From Ilumatobacteraceae bacterium (GTDB lineage Bacteria; Actinomycetota; Acidimicrobiia; Acidimicrobiales; Ilumatobacteraceae), in NCBI GenBank assembly GCA_030728545.1, contig JANQZQ010000061.1, forward strand, positions 16,776-28,488: a stretch of DNA of 11,713 nucleotides, read 5' to 3'. The notes beneath the pieces are model-generated. The model saw only the letters and a program-made list of their open reading frames with translations, did not search any database and was not told where the DNA came from. Position numbers and translations under genes: made by a program. Below are positions 6,801 to 11,713 of this stretch, one piece after another. The first letter of the stretch is position 1. Every line of letters begins with the position of its first letter.

Positions 6801-7757
6801 ATGTCGCTTGAAACACCTGAGATCAAGACCGGTTGGCTTACTTTGCGACGGTACCGCGTGATCGCTTGGGTGGCGTTTGCCTCGTTGTATGTGATCATCA
6901 TTACGGGCTCGCTGGTGCGACTCACGGGCTCGGGCCTGGGCTGTATTGATTGGCCGGCCTGCAATGAAGAGCGATTCGTCGATGTCTCCAGCCCACATGC
7001 TGCGATCGAGCAGGTCAACCGTTTGTTCACTGGGGTAGTAGCCGCCAGTGTTATTGCCGCGATGGCGGCTGCTTTTGCCGTACGCCCCCGCAGTGCGCGG
7101 TTGGTTCGGCTGGCTGGGTTGATGGTGCTTGGGGTGGTGGGACAGGTGGTGCTCGGAGGCATCGTGGTGCTTACTGGTTTGCATCCGCTGTCCAACTTGG
7201 GCCATTTTTTGTTATCAATCGTGTTAATGACCTGGGCATTTTGGTTGGTGCGCGGCATTCCTGCTGCCAGCAACAGTGCTCAGGAAGTCAGCGACTGGTG
7301 GCTCAAGCTCACTTCACGACATAGTTGGTCGCTGAGCAAAGAGACACGTGTTGCGGCACTTGCCCGATATGTATTGACTCTCACCAGCATTGCAATAGTG
7401 ACGGGAACGGTGGTGACTGGTTCTGGCCCTCATGCGGGCGACGAACTGGCGCGTCGATTTGACGTGGCTCTCACCGTTGCGGCTCGAATCCACAGTGTGT
7501 CGGTGATTGCGACCGTGAGCGCAGCAGTCTGGTTGGGAGTAGCCCTGTGGCGCGAGGCTCGAGTGCATCGCCATATCACCGCTGCCTGGGAGATTTTTTT
7601 ACTATTTGCAATTCTGCAAGGTGGGGTCGGCTACTGGCAGTATTTCACCGGCGTGCCGATTGTGCTCGTTGCGATTCACATTGCTGGCAGTGTGGCTGTG
7701 TGGTTGGCAGCGCTGAATCTGGTCGCCCAAGCGCAGGTCAAAGCCGTGGCGCAATAA
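6801..7757 (+). CDS. ctaA: Heme A synthase (COX15/CtaA family)
   Basis: This polytopic membrane protein should oxidise the C8 methyl of heme O to the formyl group of heme A, the cofactor of aa3-type cytochrome oxidases. Starting at ATG 6801 gives 318 residues. The first half carries the family hallmark L-T-G-S-G-L-G-C-x-D-W-P-x-C with the cysteine pair Cys48/Cys54, then H66-A-A-I-E70-Q-V-N73-R. In the best-known members the last motif is E-x-x-H, so a heme-ligand position is Asn here. The remaining histidines are present: His135 (G-H-F-L-L-S), His231 (R-I-H-S) and His293 (I-H-I-A-G-S). Eight membrane segments are expected and about that many hydrophobic stretches are visible. I recall Asn at this site in actinobacterial members too, but cannot check. 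ATG 6762 and GTG 6726 are in-frame alternatives, and none has a good ribosome-binding site. Confidence 0.9.
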   Translation: MSLETPEIKTGWLTLRRYRVIAWVAFASLYVIIITGSLVRLTGSGLGCIDWPACNEERFVDVSSPHAAIEQVNRLFTGVVAASVIAAMAAAFAVRPRSARLVRLAGLMVLGVVGQVVLGGIVVLTGLHPLSNLGHFLLSIVLMTWAFWLVRGIPAASNSAQEVSDWWLKLTSRHSWSLSKETRVAALARYVLTLTSIAIVTGTVVTGSGPHAGDELARRFDVALTVAARIHSVSVIATVSAAVWLGVALWREARVHRHITAAWEIFLLFAILQGGVGYWQYFTGVPIVLVAIHIAGSVAVWLAALNLVAQAQVKAVAQ

Positions 7758-7817
7758 TTCATAGGCCTTCATTCGCAGCGATCTCCTTAGGCTCCCGGCT
7801 GGAAGTTGTGGCACACT
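7758..7817. other. Short spacer before the liv operon, no clear signal seen
   Basis: These 60 bases separate the ctaA stop from the livH start. I see no strong hairpin with a T-run and no convincing promoter. It may contain the liv promoter, or the genes may be transcribed together with ctaA. Confidence 0.4.
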
Positions 7818-9179
7818 ATGAGGATGCCAAAAAGCCGTTGGACTGTGCGCTTGGCCTTGGGCTTGGCGCTCGGGGCAGGCTTCGGGCTGGTCGGCGGGGC
7901 TGGCCAAAGTGCAGCGTTGGTGGAAGCGGTACAAGAAGACCTAGGCGTCATAGGCACGCTGCAATACACCGATGCCACGGGCGCAAAGGTGTTTATCGAA
8001 GGAGTCGAGCTCTCCATTGACGATGTTGGGGGAGACACCACCGACAAGGACGGCAATTTCCGTATTCCCGTCTCTAGCCCGGGCGAATACTCCATCACGC
8101 TGAATACGGCTACGTTGCCCGATGGGGTAACACTCAAAGATCCGTCGCGCGCCAATTTGGTGGTCAAGGTGAGTGAAAACGCCGACCAACGGATTATTTT
8201 TCCGTTGGTTACCGGTGACACCGTGGCCGCAACATCCGAGAGCAAGTTCTCGGTGCGTCGCGTGAGCCAGCTCACGCTTGAAGGCTTAAAGCTGGGCTTG
8301 TATCTGGCAATGGCCTCGATTGGGTTGTCGCTCATCTTTGGCACTACGGGCCTGGTGAACTTCGCCCACGCTGAACTCATCACCTGGGGCACCCTGATGG
8401 CATATTTTTTCAATATTTACGGCCTAGTCGGCACGTTCGGATTTCTTGCTGGCTGGCCAGCACCATTCGGTGCCGGCGTCAATTTCATCATTGCTACTGC
8501 TTTGGCAGCGGTAATGGGAGGCGTATTGGGTTACGGGCTCAACCGAGTGGTGTTTCGCCCATCCCGTAACGCTGGCGTGTCGCTACTCGCTCAGATGGTT
8601 ATGACCATCGGCTTAGCGATCTTTTTGCGATATGTCTTCGTCTACTTCTTTGGTAGTCGGTATCGCGTCTACAAAGATTATGCAGCCCAACGAGCCAACT
8701 CGTTCTTGGGTATGGAACTCACCAGTCGTGATGCCACAGCGATGGTGGTATCGATCATCATTCTGATTGCAGTGGGCATCGGTCTCGGCCGCACTCGCAC
8801 TGGTCGTGCCATGCGGGCGGTTTCCGACAACCGCGACTTGGCCGAATCGTCGGGCATCAATGTTGAGCGAGTGATCGCCCAAGTGTGGATATTCGGCGGG
8901 GCCTTGGCCGCACTATCAGGCACATTCTTCGGGTTCGACACCGTCAAGTGGGATATTGGTGCTCGCATCTTGTTGCTCATTTTTGCCGCAGTAACCCTCG
9001 GAGGGCTCGGCACGTCGTACGGCGCACTCGTGGGGGCGTTGATGGTGGGTATCGCCATCAACTGGTCGACGCTCATCATCGATACCGAACTCAAGAACAT
9101 GACCGCACTCGTCATGCTGATCTTGGCTTTGCTCCTTCGACCGCAAGGCATCCTCGGCCAGAAACAACGGATTGGCTGA
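7818..9179 (+). CDS. livH: LivH-type ABC permease with N-terminal secreted beta-sandwich domain
   Basis: This is an inner-membrane permease of the branched-chain amino acid (HAAT) importer family, 453 residues from ATG 7818, whereas plain LivH proteins are about 300. Residues 1-31 look like a signal sequence or first membrane anchor (K5, R7, R11, then a Gly/Ala/Leu run). Residues about 44-131 form an extra domain with the pattern of carboxypeptidase-regulatory or transthyretin-like beta-sandwiches: G-V-E-L, then T-T-D-K-D-G-N-F, then P-G-E-Y. The permease part begins near 150, with the signature G-T-T-G-L-V-N-F-A-H-A-E (174-185), the loop contacting the ATPases (about 329-353, G-R-A-M-R-A-V-S-D-N) and the usual ending L-R-P-Q-G-I-L-G. 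The extra domain should face outside and may contact the binding protein; that is inference. ATG 7824 is an alternative start, and TTG 7806 looks unlikely. Confidence 0.9.
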   Translation: MRMPKSRWTVRLALGLALGAGFGLVGGAGQSAALVEAVQEDLGVIGTLQYTDATGAKVFIEGVELSIDDVGGDTTDKDGNFRIPVSSPGEYSITLNTATLPDGVTLKDPSRANLVVKVSENADQRIIFPLVTGDTVAATSESKFSVRRVSQLTLEGLKLGLYLAMASIGLSLIFGTTGLVNFAHAELITWGTLMAYFFNIYGLVGTFGFLAGWPAPFGAGVNFIIATALAAVMGGVLGYGLNRVVFRPSRNAGVSLLAQMVMTIGLAIFLRYVFVYFFGSRYRVYKDYAAQRANSFLGMELTSRDATAMVVSIIILIAVGIGLGRTRTGRAMRAVSDNRDLAESSGINVERVIAQVWIFGGALAALSGTFFGFDTVKWDIGARILLLIFAAVTLGGLGTSYGALVGALMVGIAINWSTLIIDTELKNMTALVMLILALLLRPQGILGQKQRIG

Positions 9180-9180
9180 C

Positions 9181-10185
9181 ATGGACTGGGGCTTTATTTT
9201 CGAGCGGTCGTTTTCGGCCATGATTGGCCCCGAAGTAGTGGTCTATGCCTTGGCCGCAGTGGGGCTCAACGTGCATTTTGGTTACACGGGGCTCATGAAT
9301 TTCGGCCAGGTGGGCTTTATGGCCGCTGGCGCCTACGGCGTGGGCGTGTCGGTGTTTTGGCTGGGATGGAACTTCTGGGTAGGCATCATTTTTGCGTTCG
9401 TCTATGCCGGTGTACTCGCGTTGCTCTTGGGACTGCCCACCCTGCGGTTGCGGGCTGATTATCTAGCGCTGGTCACCATCGCTGCGTCGGAGACCATTCG
9501 CTTGCTCGCCCGCTCACGGGTGATGCGGCCAATCACTGGTGGGGTGGAGGGCGTCAATCAATTTGCTGGGCCGTTCTATGACTTGAGCCCGTTTGAGTTG
9601 GGTGAGTTCTACTCGTTTGGGCCGTTTAAGTACTTGGGGCGTGACGTTTGGGTATTGATGGTCGGCTGGACACTTCTGATTTTGATCACCTTGATGGTGC
9701 GCCAACTGATGCGCTCACCGTGGGGCCGAACCCTGCGCGCAATTCGCGAAGACGAAGACGCAGCACGTGCGCTGGGCAAGAACTCGTACTTTTACAAAAT
9801 GCAATCGCTGATGCTCGGTGGCATGATTGGAGCGGTCGCCGGAGTAATACAGGTGATTCAAAAGGCGTCGGTGCAAGCCGACACATTCAATCCGGTCATT
9901 ACGTTCACCATTTGGACGATTCTCATTATTGGTGGGCCTGGCCGGGTCTGGTCGCCAATCATTGGTTCATCTATTTATTGGACGCTCATTGTGTTCATCG
10001 AAAATACTCTGCGGCAACTACCGCCCGATCTGCGCTCCACATTGGAAGACACCGTGCAGCTCTCGGATTTCAATATCGCCATGTTGCGTTTCATCTTGGT
10101 TGGATTGGGGCTCATGCTCCTGGCCCGCTTCCGACCGCAGGGAATCTTTGGCTCACGTGAGGAGATGGCCCTTGACAGTCGCTGA
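9181..10185 (+). CDS. livM: LivM-type ABC permease
   Basis: This is the second permease subunit of the importer, 334 residues from ATG 9181, one base after the livH stop. A TTG at 9172 would overlap livH and add three residues, and neither start has a strong ribosome-binding site. The family signature G-Y-T-G-L-M-N-F-G-Q-V-G-F (34-46) and G-A-Y-G lie near the N-terminus. The cytoplasmic coupling loop (179-206) reads S-P-W-G-R-T-L-R-A-I-R-E-D-E-D-A-A and should dock on LivG or LivF. G-G-P-G-R-V-W (251-257) and the closing F-R-P-Q-G-I-F-G are also typical. Multiple hydrophobic segments give a polytopic membrane protein. It pairs with the LivH-type subunit to form the channel. Substrates in this family include Leu/Ile/Val, other amino acids, amides and urea, so the exact one is open. 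Confidence 0.92.
   Translation: MDWGFIFERSFSAMIGPEVVVYALAAVGLNVHFGYTGLMNFGQVGFMAAGAYGVGVSVFWLGWNFWVGIIFAFVYAGVLALLLGLPTLRLRADYLALVTIAASETIRLLARSRVMRPITGGVEGVNQFAGPFYDLSPFELGEFYSFGPFKYLGRDVWVLMVGWTLLILITLMVRQLMRSPWGRTLRAIREDEDAARALGKNSYFYKMQSLMLGGMIGAVAGVIQVIQKASVQADTFNPVITFTIWTILIIGGPGRVWSPIIGSSIYWTLIVFIENTLRQLPPDLRSTLEDTVQLSDFNIAMLRFILVGLGLMLLARFRPQGIFGSREEMALDSR
10159..10174 (+). promoter_or_regulatory. Ribosome-binding site and TTG start of livG inside the livM end
   Basis: GAGGAG (10159-10164) lies 7 bases before TTG 10172, both within the last codons of livM. This strong site supports TTG as the livG start and suggests translational coupling across a 14-base overlap. Confidence 0.7.
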
Positions 10186-10975
10186 CGAACCAATCCTTGT
10201 CGCCACCGGAGTGGTCAAGACATTCGGGGGTCTGCGGGCAGTTGATGTCGACCAACTCGAAATCCGCCGCAACAAGATCACAGCGCTGATCGGGCCCAAT
10301 GGGGCGGGCAAGACCACGTTTTTTAATCTGCTGACCGGGTTTGATCAAGTTGACGAAGGCGAAATTCAGTTCGACGGCAAGGTCATCACTGGCACGCCGC
10401 CGCATCGCCTTGCCGCCGAGGGGATGGTGCGTACATTTCAATTGACTAAAGCACTTGCCAAGTTATCGACAATTGAAAATATGAAACTCGGCGCCCTGAA
10501 TCAGCGGGGAGAAAAATTCTGGGCCGCTCTTATTCCGGGCTATTGGACTAAACAGGAACAAGACATTGAGCAGCGTGCCGATGCAATCTTGCAGCGATTT
10601 AACCTCACCCACATGCGAGATGAGTATGCGGGAACCATGTCGGGTGGTCAGCGCAAATTATTGGAAATGGCCCGTGCCCTTATGACCGACCCGCGCTTGG
10701 TGATGCTTGATGAACCGATGGCGGGTGTCAACCCGGCTCTGGCTCAGAGTTTGCTCGAGCTCATCAAGGCTTTGCCAGGTGAAGGTCGCACCGTGATATT
10801 TGTCGAACACAATATGGATGTAGTGCAAGAGATCGCCGACTGGGTAGTGGTCATGGCCGAGGGTCGCATAATCGCCCAAGGCACCCCAGCGGAGATTAAA
10901 ACCAACAAGGCTGTTGTGGACGCTTATCTTGGTGCCCACCATGGCGAAGATCTCTCGCAGGTAGAACTGACATGA
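10172..10975 (+). CDS. livG: LivG-type ABC importer ATPase
   Basis: This cytoplasmic ATP-binding subunit has 267 residues from TTG 10172, close to the usual LivG length. The frame stays open further upstream to 9929, but that stretch is simply livM read in another frame. The motifs are complete: Walker A GPNGAGKTT (41-49), Q-loop Gln90 in R-T-F-Q, signature MSGGQ (156-160), Walker B with Asp180 and catalytic Glu181, and switch His213. The long insert between the Q-loop and the signature (about 106-130) and A-G-V-N-P after Walker B (184-188) are typical of the LivG branch. It should hydrolyse ATP together with LivF to drive uptake. It overlaps livM by 14 bases and livF by 4 (ATGA). Confidence 0.93.
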   Translation: MTVADEPILVATGVVKTFGGLRAVDVDQLEIRRNKITALIGPNGAGKTTFFNLLTGFDQVDEGEIQFDGKVITGTPPHRLAAEGMVRTFQLTKALAKLSTIENMKLGALNQRGEKFWAALIPGYWTKQEQDIEQRADAILQRFNLTHMRDEYAGTMSGGQRKLLEMARALMTDPRLVMLDEPMAGVNPALAQSLLELIKALPGEGRTVIFVEHNMDVVQEIADWVVVMAEGRIIAQGTPAEIKTNKAVVDAYLGAHHGEDLSQVELT

Positions 10976-11712
10976 CCACCGACCCCACCACAGCTGAAGT
11001 CTTGCTCGAAGCCAAGGGGGTTACAGCGGGCTATACACCTGGGGTAAATATTCTCAATGACTGTTCGTTGTCGTTGCATCGCGGCGAGATAGTAGGCATC
11101 ATCGGCCCGAACGGGGCTGGCAAGAGCACCTTGCTCAAAGCATTGTTCGGCTTGTTGAGCGTGCAGTCGGGTGTGATTACGCATCGCGGTGAGTCAATCG
11201 TGGGTTTACACGCCCACGAGCTTGTGGAGCGCGGCATTGGCTATGTGCCGCAGCGCGACAACGTGTTTCCCTCGCTCACCATCTTGGAGAACTTGGAGAT
11301 GGGTATCTACCTAAAGCCCAAGCAGTTTCGCGAACGAGCAGATTTCGTCCAGAGCATGTTTCCGCGTCTGGCCGAGCGTGGCTCGCAACGCGCCGGTTCG
11401 TTATCTGGCGGCGAGCGCCAAATGCTGGCGATGGGTCGCGCACTCATGATGAACCCAGAGATCATTTTGCTCGACGAACCATCTGCCGGATTGTCGCCAG
11501 TGTTGCAAGATCAGGTCTTTGTGCGCACCCGCGAGATTAACAAGGCGGGCGTATCGGTCGTGATGGTGGAGCAGAACGCGCGTCGTTGTCTGCAGATCTG
11601 TCATCGCGGGTATGTGCTTGATCAAGGCACCAATGCCTACACGGATACAGGCGACAAGTTATTGCACGACCCCAAGGTCATCGAGCTATACCTCGGCACC
11701 CTCGCGACATAA
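10972..11712 (+). CDS. livF: LivF-type ABC importer ATPase
   Basis: This is the second ATP-binding subunit, complete at 246 residues, with its TAA one base before the window end. The motifs are Walker A GPNGAGKST (45-53), Q-loop Gln94 (Y-V-P-Q), signature LSGGE (144-148), and Walker B Asp168 followed by catalytic Glu169. At the switch position the sequence is V-E-Q-N-A with Gln201 in place of His. That is the family norm for LivF and does not indicate decay. A-G-L-S-P after Walker B is also usual. The ATG sits in an ATGA overlap with livG, so the four liv genes form one coupled operon. No gene for a periplasmic-type or lipoprotein substrate-binding protein appears before the window closes. 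Confidence 0.93.
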   Translation: MTTDPTTAEVLLEAKGVTAGYTPGVNILNDCSLSLHRGEIVGIIGPNGAGKSTLLKALFGLLSVQSGVITHRGESIVGLHAHELVERGIGYVPQRDNVFPSLTILENLEMGIYLKPKQFRERADFVQSMFPRLAERGSQRAGSLSGGERQMLAMGRALMMNPEIILLDEPSAGLSPVLQDQVFVRTREINKAGVSVVMVEQNARRCLQICHRGYVLDQGTNAYTDTGDKLLHDPKVIELYLGTLAT

Positions 11713-11713
11713 C

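Noticed and set aside
9929..10171. Upstream extension of the livG reading frame
   Set aside because: It overlaps the conserved C-terminal part of livM, and the added residues match no ABC ATPase. The strong GAGGAG before TTG 10172 fixes the start.
11551..11580. Loss of the switch His in LivF (Gln201)
   Set aside because: V-E-Q-N is the normal sequence in the LivF branch, so it is not a defect.
1..11713. Mobile elements, CRISPR arrays, tRNA or rRNA genes
   Set aside because: No transposase, integrase, regular direct-repeat array or RNA gene pattern was seen. The gaps between genes are all under 200 bases.

Overview
This window carries eleven protein-coding genes packed tightly on both strands. 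I see no RNA genes, CRISPR arrays or mobile elements. The sequence is moderately GC-rich. GTG and TTG starts are used, and many neighbouring genes overlap by 4 bases (ATGA or GTGA). Taken with the protein styles (an actinobacterial-looking heme A synthase, an Ala-rich lipoprotein, a Liv permease with an extra N-terminal domain), this suggests a chromosomal segment of an actinobacterium, possibly Acidimicrobiia. That placement is an inference from style, not from a marker gene.

Region 1 (1-4017, + strand) starts inside an ABC half-exporter gene. It continues through a second, complete half-exporter, a lipoprotein and a histidine phosphatase. The first three genes overlap by 4 bases each, and the fourth follows after 9 bases. 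The two half-exporters form a textbook asymmetric heterodimer: the first has Asp in place of the catalytic Glu and Ser in place of the switch His, while the second has intact catalytic residues but a modified signature (LSAGE).

Region 2 (4018-6725) starts with a short convergent spacer holding two inverted repeats. Two minus-strand genes follow. One is a secreted cell-wall hydrolase with three peptidoglycan-binding repeats and an M23 metallopeptidase domain, preceded by a leader rich in inverted repeats. The other is a TetR-family regulator fused to a SnoaL-like (NTF2-fold) C-terminal domain.

Region 3 (6726-11712, + strand) begins with a heme A synthase gene (ctaA), transcribed divergently from the TetR gene. 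The spacer between them holds a perfect 10-bp palindrome that could be the regulator's operator. A branched-chain amino acid-type ABC importer operon follows in the order livH, livM, livG, livF. The LivH-type permease has a secreted beta-sandwich domain ahead of its membrane part. No substrate-binding protein gene is present before the window ends just after livF.

The most unusual items are the TetR-SnoaL fusion, the LivH extracytoplasmic domain, the lipoprotein coupled to the asymmetric exporter, and the structured leader of the M23 hydrolase. None proves a new system, but each is a concrete lead.
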